Positions 10,192-20,023 are shown, counted from the stretch's first letter. The stretch is DNA of 64,000 nucleotides from Chitinasiproducens palmae (GCF_900095735.1 NZ_FNLO01000003.1:124001-188000); one strand, 5' to 3'. The notes: generated from the letters alone by a model not told the origin. Numbers and translations are program-made.

Positions 10192-10268
10192 TGGCGGAGT
10201 GGACGGGACTCGAACCCGCGACCCCCGGCGTGACAGGCCGGTATTCTAACCAACTGAACTACCACTCC
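10192..10268 (-). tRNA. tRNA-Asp (GTC), copy 2
   Basis: 77 bases including encoded CCA. The acceptor GGAGTGG pairs with CCACTCC, the anticodon loop reads C-TGTCAC-G with anticodon GTC, and GGTTCGAGTCC forms the T arm. It is the last gene of a Glu-Asp-Glu-Asp transcript read on the minus strand, and identical to the copy 284 bases upstream. Confidence 0.97.
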
Positions 10269-10331
10269 GAACTGCTGTACAACAACGCGTTCATTGCCGC
10301 GCTGCCATCGATGCGTCCAGCGCATCATGTT

Positions 10332-10407
10332 TGGCGTCCCCTAGGGGATTCGAACCCCTGTACTCACCGTGAAAGGGTGATGTCCTAGGCCTCTAGACGA
10401 AGGGGAC
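10332..10407 (-). tRNA. tRNA-Glu (TTC), copy 2
   Basis: 76 bases with encoded CCA. The acceptor GTCCCCT pairs with AGGGGAC and the anticodon is TTC in a CTTTCAC loop. The body is identical to the other Glu copy in this cluster. Confidence 0.97.
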
Positions 10408-10475
10408 AGGACCTGTCCTGCTTTCGCAGAACGGTTTGCTACTCAAACGAGGCCTGCGTCTCGCAGAACTCAAAC

Positions 10476-10552
10476 TGGCGGAGTGGACGGGACTCGAACC
10501 CGCGACCCCCGGCGTGACAGGCCGGTATTCTAACCAACTGAACTACCACTCC
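10476..10552 (-). tRNA. tRNA-Asp (GTC), copy 1
   Basis: 77 bases with encoded CCA and anticodon GTC, identical to the copy at 10192-10268. Second gene of the minus-strand transcript. Confidence 0.97.
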
Positions 10553-10616
10553 AAACTTCTCGTCGACACCGCACCGTCTCGTGCGCTGCCGCTCGATGCG
10601 TCGCCGCATCCGTATC

Positions 10617-10692
10617 TGGCGTCCCCTAGGGGATTCGAACCCCTGTACTCACCGTGAAAGGGTGATGTCCTAGGCCTCTAGACGAAGGGGAC
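10617..10692 (-). tRNA. tRNA-Glu (TTC), copy 1
   Basis: 76 bases with encoded CCA and anticodon TTC, the promoter-proximal gene of the Glu-Asp-Glu-Asp cluster. The promoter lies about 45 bases upstream. Confidence 0.97.
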
Positions 10693-10734
10693 GGTGTAAC
10701 CGCCCTACTGCCGTACTGCTCAAATCGGAAGCGG

Positions 10735-10763
10735 ATTATACCGTGTCGCTTACACTCTGTGAA
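10735..10763 (-). promoter_or_regulatory. Sigma-70 promoter of the Glu/Asp tRNA operon
   Basis: On the minus strand TTCACA (10758-10763), a 17-base spacer and a perfect TATAAT (10735-10740). The position relative to the first tRNA-Glu is right for a stable-RNA promoter. Confidence 0.8.
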
Positions 10764-10891
10764 GCAGCACCGGCTGCTTCGACACGCTGTCCACCGCTTC
10801 CTTGCATCGCTCGCTGCCTGACAGCCGACAGCAGCGATACCGCTTCGCCACCGACTTGCGTCGCTCGAAATGAGCAGCAGCGAAGACCGCG

Positions 10892-10921
10892 ATTATACGC
10901 AGCAGTAATTCTTTCTTGCAA
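10892..10921 (-). promoter_or_regulatory. Second, upstream sigma-70-like promoter
   Basis: On the minus strand TTGCAA (10916-10921), an 18-base spacer and a perfect TATAAT (10892-10897). It points towards the tRNA cluster and would give a tandem-promoter arrangement, common for stable RNAs. There is no other gene for it to serve. Confidence 0.55.
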
Positions 10922-11812
10922 GGACTTTTGCGTGGGTTTCACACGGACGTTTCGCCGGCCTGTTGCCCTACCACCGTCAAACATTGCGTCGATCCTGCAG
11001 ACGCGGGGCGACCCCTCCAGTGGCGAATGATCTGGCACGACCTCGGAGAACGCGCTCAGCGCTACCGATCGCACGGATAAGCAGGCGGTACTGCAACCAG
11101 CCGACCGATAGCGGGTGGCACACAGGCAAGGCACTGATGTCAGCCCGGCTGTTTCCGGCCCGGATCGATTGGCACCTATCGATCCAGGCTGCCCGGTGCT
11201 CGACAGCACGCGGGCCGAATCGCGCGTCTGCGTCGCTTCGCGCAACGAGCAGACCTTGCCGTGTGCCGAGTACAACGTCCGGTTCATGCCACTCATCGCG
11301 TCAATCGCGTCGTACGCCAAGGAAAAGAACACGTCTTCTCTGGCTGAGCAAAGCGATGTTTGAGCATGCGTTCGCGCCAGCGAGGAAAACGCTCATGGCC
11401 CCTCCTCGTCGCCTTTCCTTCCCGCGCTGTCCTCGCTACGTTCACGCCTTGCTCGTCGCAGCGGAACGCCGCGGATGCATTGCAATGGCAATGGCAATGG
11501 CAATGCCAGACGCTGCAACGCGTGACTGGCTTCGGACTGCGAACTTCCTTATGCAGGCCGGATGGGTGTCGCGCACTGCGGTGGGAAACGGCGAGGCATC
11601 GAACACTCTGCGCAAACGGCGCACACGCCATTCGGCTTGGCGAGCGAACGCGGGACGGGAACTTGGAAAACGCTGCGCCGCGGTTACTTGATGATGCGCG
11701 CGACCGGCGGCCGGGCTGCCGCACGCACCGACGGCACGACGGATCGCGCGACGGCCGTGGCAAAGTCAGGAAGGCAGTACCAAAACAAAATGCCAAGACG
11801 AAGTGCCAAGAC
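10922..11812. other. Gene-poor region between the tRNA cluster and tRNA-Ala
   Basis: About 890 bases. Overlapping open frames on both strands here lack ribosome sites and recognisable proteins. A short run of CAATGG hexamers lies at about 11483-11506. I support no gene. Confidence 0.55.
11483..11506. repeat. CAATGG hexamer run
   Basis: Four near-perfect hexamer units (CAATGG, the last CAATGC) outside any supported gene. Confidence 0.7.
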
Positions 11813-11844
11813 GAAAAAAAAGCCCTGGAAACCAGGGCTTTTCT
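11813..11844 (-). terminator. Rho-independent terminator after tRNA-Ala
   Basis: A GC-rich stem AGCCCTGG/CCAGGGCT with a 3-base loop, followed on the minus strand by eight T. It lies about 30 bases after the tRNA-Ala 3' end. Confidence 0.9.
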
Positions 11845-11872
11845 TCGTACAACGCTGTCTTCTACTGAAACT

Positions 11873-11948
<76 letters not shown>

Positions 11949-11960
11949 GACAGAGAAAAG

Positions 11961-11989
11961 ATTATAGATGACCGCGATGCGAGTGTAAA
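11961..11989 (-). promoter_or_regulatory. Sigma-70 promoter of tRNA-Ala
   Basis: On the minus strand TTTACA (11984-11989), a 17-base spacer and TATAAT (11961-11966), 12 bases before the tRNA 5' end. Confidence 0.88.
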
Positions 11990-12087
11990 GGTCTTTCTCC
12001 GTATTTCGGCCAGGCTCCAGGTTTCCACCCGGTCCGCTCCGGCACCGCGGCCAACCTTTGCTCACGCGGCGCCGCGGCCGGCCATCG

Positions 12088-13491
12088 TCACGCGGCGCTG
12101 CGCAGGCGAGCGACGACCGTATCGCGCTCGAACAGCGCGAGTACCGCATCGATCGACGGCGTGTGCGTGGTGCCGGCAACCAGCAGTCGCACGGGCATCG
12201 CGAGTTGCGGCATCTTCAGGCCATGGGCGGCGAGCACTGCCTTCATCGCCTGTCCGATCGCCGCTTTCTCCCATGCCACGTCGGCCAGCGCATCGGCAAA
12301 GGCGGCAAGCGCCGGCTTCACCGCATCGGTGACATGCTGTGCGAGCGCATCGGCCGCCGGCGCGGGCACGCGATAGAACATGGCCGCGCTTTCGGCGAGT
12401 TCGCGCACGGTTGCTGCGCGATCCTTGAACAGGCCGACGACCGAGGCGAGTGCCGGCCGTTCCAGCGCGGTCAACCCCTCAGCGCGCAGCAAGGGCTCGA
12501 CGAGCGCGGCGAGGCGCGCATCGTCGGCCTGCTTGATGTAGTGATTGTTCAGCCACTTGAGCTTTTCGCCGTCGTACTGCGCGGCCGAACTGCCCAGATG
12601 CGCCAGGTCGAACCACTCGACGAACTGCTCGCGCGAGAAGATTTCCGCATCGCCGTGCGACCAACCCAGCCGGGCCAGGTAGTTCACGATGGCCTCGGGC
12701 AGGTAGCCGGCATCGCGGTAGTCCATCACGCTCATCGCGCCGTTGCGCTTCGACATCTTTTCGCCGGCCTCGTTGAGCACCGTCGGCAAGTGTGCGTAGA
12801 CCGGCGGAGTCGCGCCCAACGCACGCAGGATGTTGATCTGGCGCGGCGTGTTGTTGACGTGGTCGTCGCCGCGGATCACATGGGTGATGGCCATGTCGAG
12901 ATCGTCGACCACCACGCAGAAGTTGTAGGTCGGCGTACCGTCGCCGCGCGCGATGATCAGATCGTCGAGTTCGTCGTTGGACACCTCGACACGCCCCTTG
13001 ACCGCATCGTCCCAGGCCACGCTGCCGTCGAGCGGATTGCGGAAGCGCACGACCGGCAGCACGCCGTCCGGCTTCTCGGGCAGCGTCTTGCCCGGCTCCG
13101 GCCGCCAGCGGCCGTCGTAGCGCGGCTTCTCGCCGCGTGCACGCTGCGCTTCGCGCAGGGTGTCGAGTTCTTCAGGCGACGTGTAGCAGTAGTATGCCTG
13201 CCCGGCGTCCAGCATCTGCTGAATGACCTCGCGATAGCGCGGCATGCGCTGCATTTGATAGAACGGGCCCTCGTCGATGTCGAGTCCGAGCCAGTCCATG
13301 CCGGCCAGGATCACATCGACGGCCTCCTGGGTCGAGCGCTCGACGTCGGTATCCTCGATGCGCAGGATGAAGGTGCCCTTGTGATGACGTGCAAACGCCC
13401 ACGGGTACAAGGCGGAACGGATGTTCCCCAGATGGATGAAGCCGGTCGGGCTCGGCGCGAAACGGGTTCGGACTGTGGAGGCAGCGGTCAT
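12088..13491 (-). CDS. gltX: Glutamate--tRNA ligase
   Basis: A 467-residue class I aminoacyl-tRNA synthetase that charges tRNA-Glu in the cytoplasm. The N-terminus [16 protein letters not shown] holds the HIGH-equivalent HLGN (residues 20-23), IEDTD follows, and the KMSKR loop is at 245-249 ([11 protein letters not shown]). Length fits bacterial GluRS. The gene stands alone on the minus strand, upstream of tRNA-Ala, which has its own promoter. A perfect TATAAT on the minus strand at 13575-13580 lies 84 bases upstream but has no good -35 partner. Confidence 0.97.
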   Translation of the reverse strand: MTAASTVRTRFAPSPTGFIHLGNIRSALYPWAFARHHKGTFILRIEDTDVERSTQEAVDVILAGMDWLGLDIDEGPFYQMQRMPRYREVIQQMLDAGQAYYCYTSPEELDTLREAQRARGEKPRYDGRWRPEPGKTLPEKPDGVLPVVRFRNPLDGSVAWDDAVKGRVEVSNDELDDLIIARGDGTPTYNFCVVVDDLDMAITHVIRGDDHVNNTPRQINILRALGATPPVYAHLPTVLNEAGEKMSKRNGAMSVMDYRDAGYLPEAIVNYLARLGWSHGDAEIFSREQFVEWFDLAHLGSSAAQYDGEKLKWLNNHYIKQADDARLAALVEPLLRAEGLTALERPALASVVGLFKDRAATVRELAESAAMFYRVPAPAADALAQHVTDAVKPALAAFADALADVAWEKAAIGQAMKAVLAAHGLKMPQLAMPVRLLVAGTTHTPSIDAVLALFERDTVVARLRSAA

Positions 13492-13574
13492 CGTCGGTCA
13501 ACTGAAGCGGTGGCGCGCACCGCATGGGAAAGTGGCATCGGCCGGATCAAGGCCAGACCTTTGCGCAACGCCCG

Positions 13575-13580
13575 GATTAT
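13575..13580 (-). promoter_or_regulatory. Possible -10 element for gltX
   Basis: A perfect TATAAT on the minus strand 84 bases before the gltX start. No convincing -35 at 16-18 bases, so only a weak call. Confidence 0.4.
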
Positions 13581-13706
13581 AGCGCCCCGCCTCCGCTCTG
13601 CTCCGGCGCCGTCGCTGCCGGGTGCCCGTCACCGCCGTGCCGGCCCGCACGCTGCCGTCCTCCGACGACGTCGGCTCTCGCAAGGTTCTCATTCAGCCCC
13701 CTACTC

Positions 13707-13739
13707 GGTCCTCACCCGGTCCTCACGCGGTCCTCACGC
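13707..13739. repeat. 11-nt tandem array, 3 units, intergenic
   Basis: Three units of GGTCCTCACGC (the first ends CCC) in the 480-base gap between gltX and the patatin gene. No gene is seen in this gap. Confidence 0.85.
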
Positions 13740-13860
13740 GGCCGCGCGCCCGCCGCCGCGGCCAGCCGGGCGACGGTTCGGATCGCGCGACCTCGCCGCC
13801 GGTCCGGTCGATCGCGCGATCCGTCCCCGTCCTCCCCGGCGCCGGCGCCGGCGCGCACGA

Positions 13861-13910
13861 CGGCGCGCTCCGGTGCGCTCCGGTGCGCTCCAGTGCGCTC
13901 CGGTGCGGCG
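13861..13910. repeat. 10-nt tandem array, about 4.5 units, upstream of the patatin gene
   Basis: Units of CGGTGCGCTC with single substitutions, ending 8 bases before a TATAAT. The array therefore covers the place where the -35 region of the downstream gene should be, so unit number could affect promoter spacing or regulator binding. Confidence 0.88.
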
Positions 13911-13917
13911 ACGCTCT

Positions 13918-13923
13918 TATAAT
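13918..13923 (+). promoter_or_regulatory. Possible -10 element for the patatin-like gene
   Basis: A perfect TATAAT about 50 bases before the ATG. The hexamer 17 bases upstream (GCGCTC, in the 10-nt repeat) does not resemble a -35. Confidence 0.45.
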
Positions 13924-13972
13924 CGGCGTTGCCCGGCGGCCCCACCGCCCTTCCTCCACGCCACACTCGACG

Positions 13973-14896
13973 ATGTCCGAACACTCCGCCTTCAATCCCC
14001 GACGCCGCGCCTTGCTGGCCGGCTTCGGCAGCACCGCCGTGGTTTCGCTGGCTGCCTGTACGTCCACCCCGTCGCGCCCCAGCGCACAGACAGGAGGCAA
14101 GCCGCTGCGGATCGGACTGGCGCTCGGCGGCGGGGCCGCGCGCGGCTTCGCGCACATCGGCGTGATCAAGGCACTCGAAGCGCAGAACATCGTACCGGCA
14201 TTGGTCGCGGGCACGAGTGCCGGATCGGTGGTCGGCGCGCTGTGGGCTGGCGGGCGCGACGGGATCGCGCTGAACAAGTTGGCGCTGACGCTGGACACCG
14301 ACGCGCTCAGCGACTGGGCGCTCCCGTTCCGCACGCGCGGCCTGCTCAAGGGCGCCGCGCTGCAGACCTTCGTGAACCGAGAACTGAACAACCGTCCGAT
14401 CGAGAAGCTTGATCGCCCGCTCGGCGTGGTCGCGACCGACCTGGCCAGTGGCGAACCCATTCTGTTCCAGCGCGGCTCCACTGGCCAGGCGGTGCGAGCG
14501 TCATGCAGCGTGCCGTCGATCTTCGAGCCGGTGCGGATCGGCAATCATGAGTACGTGGACGGTGGCCTGGTCAGTCCGGTGCCGGCCGCCTTCGCCCGCC
14601 GCATGGGTGCCGATTTCGTGATCGCGGTCGATATCTCGCAAAGCCCGGTGGGCGCCTCGCTGTCGAGTTCCGTCGACGTGCTGCTGCAGACGTTCACGAT
14701 CATGGGCCAGTCGATCAAGGCCTACGAGCTCGACAAATATGCGGACGTGGTGATTCGCCCGACGCTGCCGACCATGGGCGGCGCCGATTTCGCGTCGCGG
14801 AACATGGCGGTGCTGGCTGGTGAGGAAGCGGTGCGGCAGATCCTGCCCACCTTGCGCAGCAAGCTCGCCGCAGCCCAACAACATGCCGGCGCCTGA
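13973..14896 (+). CDS. Patatin-like phospholipase lipoprotein (RssA-like)
   Basis: A 307-residue serine hydrolase of the patatin/RssA family, predicted to cleave acyl chains from lipids. The oxyanion-hole loop GGGAARG is at residues 52-58, the nucleophile elbow GTSAG has Ser82, and the partner Asp196 is in DGG. The N-terminus begins NPRRRALLAGF, with twin arginines, and ends SLAAC, a good lipobox, so it is probably a membrane-anchored lipoprotein possibly exported by Tat. The start is the ATG directly before this signal sequence; the frame is open further upstream but that part is low-complexity. It faces the NlpC gene tail to tail. The natural substrate is unknown. Confidence 0.88.
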   Translation: MSEHSAFNPRRRALLAGFGSTAVVSLAACTSTPSRPSAQTGGKPLRIGLALGGGAARGFAHIGVIKALEAQNIVPALVAGTSAGSVVGALWAGGRDGIALNKLALTLDTDALSDWALPFRTRGLLKGAALQTFVNRELNNRPIEKLDRPLGVVATDLASGEPILFQRGSTGQAVRASCSVPSIFEPVRIGNHEYVDGGLVSPVPAAFARRMGADFVIAVDISQSPVGASLSSSVDVLLQTFTIMGQSIKAYELDKYADVVIRPTLPTMGGADFASRNMAVLAGEEAVRQILPTLRSKLAAAQQHAGA

Positions 14897-15050
14897 GCGC
14901 GCGGCCCTGACGTTCGCCGCCCTGCGAGGTTCCGTTCGGCACGGTCACTGCGGCACCGGGGCGGTCATGGCCCGCGCGGCCGCACCCGTGCCGCAGAGCC
15001 ACACACGATCGATCGTCGTGCAACGCTCGCAATCTGCCGCACCGGCATGA

Positions 15051-15072
15051 AAAAAGCCGCCCACGGGCGGCT
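15051..15072 (-). terminator. Rho-independent terminator after the NlpC/P60 gene
   Basis: The stem AGCCGCC/GGGCGGCT with loop CAC is followed by a T run on the minus strand, 43 bases after the NlpC/P60 stop. Confidence 0.85.
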
Positions 15073-15114
15073 TGCTCGCATGCGCGTCCGCTTGGGACGC
15101 CCACTGCGTCAGGC

Positions 15115-15840
15115 TCAGTACGACATCTTGGCGCGCTGGATGTGCGCGCGGACGTCGTTGCCCTGCGCAACATCGTCGGTGTAGACAGCGTCGTCGATAC
15201 GGCGGGCGCCGTTGTAGCGCACCGACCAATAACGATCGGACAGATTGTCGACGCGAATCGTGCTGCCGGTCGACGGCGAGTGCACGAACTTGTTGTCGCC
15301 GATGTAGATGCCCACGTGCGAGAATGCACGACGCATCGTCTTGAAGAAAACCAGATCGCCTGCCTTGAGTTCGTCCGGACGAATCTTCTCGCCGACGCGG
15401 CTCATTTCTTCGGCGCGGCGCGGCAGTTCATAGTTCAGCGTGTCCTGGAACACGTATTTGACGAAACCGCTGCAGTCGAGACCGGCGTCGGGCGTGTTGC
15501 CGCCCCACTGGTAACGCACGCCGATCAAGTTCAGCGCACCGACGACCACGTCGCCGGCCTTGCTGGCCACGCCGGACAGGAAGCCGCTGGGCCCCAGCGA
15601 TGCGTGACGGGCCGCGACGCCCTGGTCACCGTCCTGCGACATATCGGCGGCGCGCACGCTACCGATGATCGGCGCCGCGTTCAGCGCGCTCGGGGACAGG
15701 ATGCCGGAGGTACGGGTAGCTGCCTGAAACGGGCCGTTGGTCTCGTCGGCCTGCGCGGTACCGGCGGCGCAGACGAGCGTGGAAGCGGCGAGGAAAGAGG
15801 CAAACAGGCGGAACGAGGAGCGGACTAGGCGTTGCTGCAT
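15115..15840 (-). CDS. NlpC/P60 family peptidoglycan endopeptidase
   Basis: A 241-residue exported cysteine peptidase expected to cut D-gamma-Glu-diaminopimelate bonds in peptidoglycan stem peptides. A Sec signal peptide covers residues 1-31 (ends AQA|D). The catalytic domain has Cys123 in DCSGFVKYVF, and FSHVGIYIGDNKFVHSP supplies the catalytic His; this is the C-terminal NlpC/P60 layout. I start at the ATG at 15840 because it begins the signal peptide; the frame runs 23 codons further without support. A sigma-70 promoter lies 53-80 bases upstream and a terminator follows. Its neighbour on the same strand is yejABEF, a peptide importer, which suggests but does not prove a link to muropeptide recycling. 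Confidence 0.92.
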   Translation of the reverse strand: MQQRLVRSSFRLFASFLAASTLVCAAGTAQADETNGPFQAATRTSGILSPSALNAAPIIGSVRAADMSQDGDQGVAARHASLGPSGFLSGVASKAGDVVVGALNLIGVRYQWGGNTPDAGLDCSGFVKYVFQDTLNYELPRRAEEMSRVGEKIRPDELKAGDLVFFKTMRRAFSHVGIYIGDNKFVHSPSTGSTIRVDNLSDRYWSVRYNGARRIDDAVYTDDVAQGNDVRAHIQRAKMSY

Positions 15841-15892
15841 CGGTCGGTATTCTTTACGCAGTGAAGTACTGCTAGCGGAAAAGTCTGACCGG

Positions 15893-15920
15893 ATAGTAGC
15901 AGACAGCAAATGGCTGTCAA
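15893..15920 (-). promoter_or_regulatory. Sigma-70 promoter of the NlpC/P60 gene
   Basis: A perfect TTGACA (15915-15920) and TACTAT (15893-15898) on the minus strand, separated by 16 bases. Confidence 0.75.
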
Positions 15921-15986
15921 TCAGTTCACACGTTCACAGGTGATTTTTTCCGATCTTTTACGCGCCTGATCTCGTTCTTTACCGAT

Positions 15987-17741
15987 TTAATACGCGGGGT
16001 TGTCGGCAACCACGTCGATCGCGGCGCCTACGGACGACAACAGAGCGCGAGTATAACTGCTCCGGGGTGCCCGGAAGATTTCCTCGGTCTCGCCTTGTTC
16101 GACCACCCGGCCGCCGCGCATCACCAGCAGGCGATGCGAGACGGCGCGCACCACGTCGAGGTCGTGCGTGATGAACAGATAGGCCAGTTGGCGGCGGCGC
16201 TGCAGGTCGAGCAAGAGTTCCAGCACCTGTTTCTGCACCGACACGTCGAGGGCGCTGGTCGGCTCGTCAAGAATCAGCAGGCTCGGGTCGAGCACGAGCG
16301 CCCGCGCGATTGCAATGCGTTGCCGCTGCCCGCCAGAGAACGCGTGCGGATAGCGCGCCAGCGCGTCCGCCTCCAGTCCGACTTCCTGTAGCACCGACAG
16401 CACCTTGGCGCGGCGCGCGACGGCGTCGAGCTGCGGGCAGTGCAGACGCAGTCCCTCGGAGACGATGCTCTCGACGGTCATGCGCGGCGAAAGCGTGCCG
16501 TACGGATCTTGAAACACCACCTGCAGCTGTGCGCGCAGACGCCGTGCGTCCGCACCGCGATAGTCGCCCAGTGGCTTTCCCGCAAAGCGCACGGTACCGG
16601 CGTGCAGCGGCACCAGGCCCAGCAACGCCATGCCCAGCGTCGATTTGCCCGAACCCGATTCGCCAACCACGCCGACCGTCTCGCCCGGCCGCACCAGCAG
16701 GTCGACATCGGCAAGCGCATCGAAATCGCGCATGCCGCTGCCCGGCAGCAGCGCGCGCCAGCCAGCGGCCGTGCGGGCGGCCGTCACCCGGTAACGTACG
16801 CCGATGCCCGTGGCTTCGAGCAGCGGCGCCTCGGCCTGCGGCGGCGGCAGCGTTCCGCGACGTGGCCGCGCGTCCAGCAGCCGGCGCGTGTATGGGTGCT
16901 GCGGCGAGCCGAACACCGTCGGCACCGATCCGGTCTCGACGATGCGACCACGCTCGATCACGGACACACGATCGGCAAAGCGCCGCACCAGATGTAGATC
17001 GTGAGTGATCAGCAGCACCGCGAGCCGCCGGCCATCGGTGCCCTCCTCCTGCAGCGCGCGCAGCAGATCGACGATCTGATTGCGGATCGTCATGTCGAGC
17101 GCGGTGGTTGGCTCATCGGCAATCAGCAGGCGCGGGCGGCAGGCCAGCGCCATCGCGATCATCACCCGCTGGCGTTCGCCGCCCGAGAGCTGGTGCGGCA
17201 GGCTGTGATAGCGCCGCGCCGGATCGACGATGCCGGTGCGCGCGAGCAGATCCAGCGCCCGTTGCGCGGCCTGCGCCGGCGTGGCCGCATCGTGCAGCCG
17301 CACCGACTCCGCAATCTGCCGCCCCACCGCCTGCAACGGGTTCAGCGCGCTCATCGGCTCCTGGAAGATCATCGCGATGTCGGCGCCGCGCAAGCCCCGC
17401 ATCGCGCGCTCGGGCAAGGTCAGCAGCGACTGGCCGGCAAAGGCGACCGTGCCGTCCAGTTGCGCGCCGTCGAGCAGTCGCAGCACGGCCAGCGCCGTCA
17501 CGCTCTTGCCCGAGCCCGACTCGCCGACCAGCGCGTGCCGCTCGCCTTCTTCGACATCCAGATCGAGCCCGGCCAGTGCCGGCGCCGGCGCGCCCTCGAA
17601 GCGCACGCTCAGACCGCGTAGCGACAGCAGCGGCGCGCTGGCCACGCCACTGCGCGGCTCGCGAGCCGAGCCGCGCGCCGGAGCCGATCCGGCGACCGTC
17701 GTACCCGTGGTCCCCATAGTACCCGTCGTATCGCTCATCAT
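15987..17741 (-). CDS. yejF: Peptide ABC transporter, double ATP-binding protein YejF
   Basis: A 584-residue cytoplasmic protein with two fused ABC ATPase domains, each with Walker A (GESGSGKS), a signature LSGGERQR or FSGGQRQR and Walker B (LLIADEP, LLILDEP). It drives import through YejB-YejE. The start is the ATG at 17741, overlapping the yejE stop by 4 bases; the frame is open upstream but only as a shadow of yejE. It is longer than the E. coli protein (about 530) because of a Thr-Gly-rich N-terminal segment encoded by imperfect 9-nt repeats ([15 protein letters not shown]). Last gene of yejA-B-E-F. Confidence 0.95.
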   Translation of the reverse strand: MMSDTTGTMGTTGTTVAGSAPARGSAREPRSGVASAPLLSLRGLSVRFEGAPAPALAGLDLDVEEGERHALVGESGSGKSVTALAVLRLLDGAQLDGTVAFAGQSLLTLPERAMRGLRGADIAMIFQEPMSALNPLQAVGRQIAESVRLHDAATPAQAAQRALDLLARTGIVDPARRYHSLPHQLSGGERQRVMIAMALACRPRLLIADEPTTALDMTIRNQIVDLLRALQEEGTDGRRLAVLLITHDLHLVRRFADRVSVIERGRIVETGSVPTVFGSPQHPYTRRLLDARPRRGTLPPPQAEAPLLEATGIGVRYRVTAARTAAGWRALLPGSGMRDFDALADVDLLVRPGETVGVVGESGSGKSTLGMALLGLVPLHAGTVRFAGKPLGDYRGADARRLRAQLQVVFQDPYGTLSPRMTVESIVSEGLRLHCPQLDAVARRAKVLSVLQEVGLEADALARYPHAFSGGQRQRIAIARALVLDPSLLILDEPTSALDVSVQKQVLELLLDLQRRRQLAYLFITHDLDVVRAVSHRLLVMRGGRVVEQGETEEIFRAPRSSYTRALLSSVGAAIDVVADNPAY

Positions 17742-18877
17742 GCGATGCCCTGCGCGGCCCGCGTCGCGCGCGTGTCGAGTGCTTGCCGCAATGCGTCGCC
17801 CATGAACGTCAGCAACAGCAGCGTCACCACCAGTACCGCGAAGCAGGCGGCCGATATCCACCAGGCATCGAGGTTCGCCTTGCCTTGCGCGAGCAGCTCG
17901 CCGAGGCTGGGTACCCACGCCGGCACGCCGAGCCCGAGGAAGTCGAGGCTGGTCAGCGCGAGAATCGCACCGCTCATCCGGAACGGCAGGAACGTTACCA
18001 CCGGCGTCAGACAGTTCGGCAACAGGTGCCGCCACACGATCTGCGCATGCGACAGGCCCAGCGCGCGCGCCGCCCGCACATAGTCCTGGTTGCGATTACG
18101 CAGGAATTCCGCGCGCACATAGTCGGACATGCCGATCCATCCGAACGCCGACAACAGGACGATCAGCAGCAGCAGGCTCGGCGAGAAGATCGACGCGAAG
18201 ATGATCAACAGATACAGCTCGGGCAGCGCGCCCCAGATCTCGATCACGCGCTGGGTGAACAAGTCGAAACGCCCGCCGAAATAGCCCTGCAGCGCGCCGG
18301 CGGCGACGCCCAACACGGTCCCGATCGCGGTCAGCGCCAGCGCGAACAGCACCGACACGCGGAATCCGTAGACCAGACGCGCGACAACGTCGCGTCCCCG
18401 GTCGTCGGTGCCAAGCCAGTTCTCGTCGGATGGCGGCGCCGGATTCGGACGTTTCGCGAAATAGTTCAGCGTGTTCGGGCCGTAGTGGATCAGCGGATAG
18501 ATCGCGAGGTTGCCGTCGCGTTCGATGCGGTCGCGCACGAATGGGTCGAGATAGTCGGCCGGCGTCGGAAAGTCGCCGCCGAAGGTGGTTTCGGGATAGT
18601 CGTGCAGCACTGGCGCGTACCATGCCCCGTGGTAGCGCACCAGCAATGGGCGGTCGTTGCACCAGAGTTCTGCGGTGAAGCTGGCGACGCACATCGCGAT
18701 GAATACCAGCAGGCTGACGTAGCCCAGCCGGTGATGACGAAAGCGTCGCCACACCTGCCGGCCGGGGCTGAGGGTTGCGGCGATAGACGTGGTGGTAAGC
18801 GCGGCGGTAGGCGCGGCGTCGGCGTTGGCGGGCGGCACGGCGGGCGGCGGCACGAGAGGCGGTTGCTGGCTGTTCAT
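17738..18877 (-). CDS. yejE: Peptide ABC transporter permease YejE
   Basis: A 379-residue inner-membrane permease of the oligopeptide (DppC-like) type. An N-terminal Pro/Ala-rich tail precedes the first membrane segment at about residue 53, and the EAA-type loop is present (RAARALGLSHAQIVWRHLLPN). A long periplasmic loop (about 75-160) is typical of YejE. Its start overlaps yejB and its end overlaps yejF, each by 4 bases, so the three are translationally coupled. Confidence 0.95.
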   Translation of the reverse strand: MNSQQPPLVPPPAVPPANADAAPTAALTTTSIAATLSPGRQVWRRFRHHRLGYVSLLVFIAMCVASFTAELWCNDRPLLVRYHGAWYAPVLHDYPETTFGGDFPTPADYLDPFVRDRIERDGNLAIYPLIHYGPNTLNYFAKRPNPAPPSDENWLGTDDRGRDVVARLVYGFRVSVLFALALTAIGTVLGVAAGALQGYFGGRFDLFTQRVIEIWGALPELYLLIIFASIFSPSLLLLIVLLSAFGWIGMSDYVRAEFLRNRNQDYVRAARALGLSHAQIVWRHLLPNCLTPVVTFLPFRMSGAILALTSLDFLGLGVPAWVPSLGELLAQGKANLDAWWISAACFAVLVVTLLLLTFMGDALRQALDTRATRAAQGIA

Positions 18878-19932
18878 CGATTACGCGCCGCAGCGTCGAA
18901 GCGGATGCGGGGATCGACCATCACATAGGCGACGTCGGCGAGCAGCTTGGTGATCAGGCCAATCAGCGTGAACAGATACAGCGTGCCGAGCACCACCGGA
19001 TAGTCGCGCCGCGTGACCGCCTGGTACGACAGCAAGCCCAGGCCATCGAGCGAGAACAGCGTCTCGATGAGCAGGCTGCCGGCGAAGAACGCGCCGACGA
19101 AGGCGGCCGGAAAGCCGGTCACCAGCGGCAGCGCCGCATTGCGGAACACGTGCCGCCACAACACCTGGCGCCCGGAGAGTCCCTTGGCGCGCGCGGTCAG
19201 CACGTACTGCTTGCGGATCTCGTCGAGGAAGGCGTTCTTCGTCAGCATGGTCAGCACCGCGAATTCGCCGATCACCGACGCGGTCACCGGCAACGCAAGG
19301 TGCCAGAAGTAATCGCCGATGCGCGCCGGCCACGACAGGCTGTGCCAGTCGTCCGAGAGCAGGCCGCGCAATGGGAACACCTGCCAGAAGGAGCCGCCGC
19401 CGAACAGGACCAGCAACAGCACGCCGAGCACGAAGCCCGGTATCGCATAGCCGACCAGCACGACGAGACTCGTCACCAGATCGAAGCGAGAGCCGTTGCG
19501 CACCGCTTTCGCGATACCGAGCGGCACCGAGATCAAATAACTCAGCAGAAAGGTCCACACGCCGATGCTGATCGAGACCGGCAGCTTCGACACGATCAGA
19601 CCGGCCACGCTGCGGTGTTGGTAGTAGCTCTCGCCCAGGTCGAAGCGCGCGAAACGGCCGAGCATCGCGAGATAGCGCTCGAGCGGCGGCTTGTCGAAAC
19701 CGTACAGCGCACGCAACTGCTGCAGTTGCTGTGGATCGACGCCATGCGTGGCGGCGTAAGCGGCTGGCCCGCTTACCGCCACCTCGCCGCCGCCACCCGC
19801 GTGCCGCATCTCGTAGACGAGTTGTTCGACCGGCCCGCCCGGCACGAACTGGATCACGATGAAGGTGAGCGTCAGGATGCCGAGCAGGGTCGGCACCATC
19901 AACAGCACGCGTTTCAGGATGTACGGGAACAT
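18874..19932 (-). CDS. yejB: Peptide ABC transporter permease YejB
   Basis: A 352-residue inner-membrane permease of the DppB type. The N-terminus MFPYILKRVLLMVPTLLGILTLTFIVIQFVPGGP is the classic first helix, and the EAA loop reads TARAKGLSGRQVLWRHVFRNA. It pairs with YejE to form the channel. It follows yejA after 91 bases, and overlaps yejE. Confidence 0.95.
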   Translation of the reverse strand: MFPYILKRVLLMVPTLLGILTLTFIVIQFVPGGPVEQLVYEMRHAGGGGEVAVSGPAAYAATHGVDPQQLQQLRALYGFDKPPLERYLAMLGRFARFDLGESYYQHRSVAGLIVSKLPVSISIGVWTFLLSYLISVPLGIAKAVRNGSRFDLVTSLVVLVGYAIPGFVLGVLLLVLFGGGSFWQVFPLRGLLSDDWHSLSWPARIGDYFWHLALPVTASVIGEFAVLTMLTKNAFLDEIRKQYVLTARAKGLSGRQVLWRHVFRNAALPLVTGFPAAFVGAFFAGSLLIETLFSLDGLGLLSYQAVTRRDYPVVLGTLYLFTLIGLITKLLADVAYVMVDPRIRFDAAARNR

Positions 19933-20023
19933 GGAAGATTGGGTTGGACACGCCGGGCAAGAAATGCGTCGAGCCGGACCCGGGCAAGGTCCGATGCCAC
20001 CGGGCGCGCGCCGGCGCCTCGTC

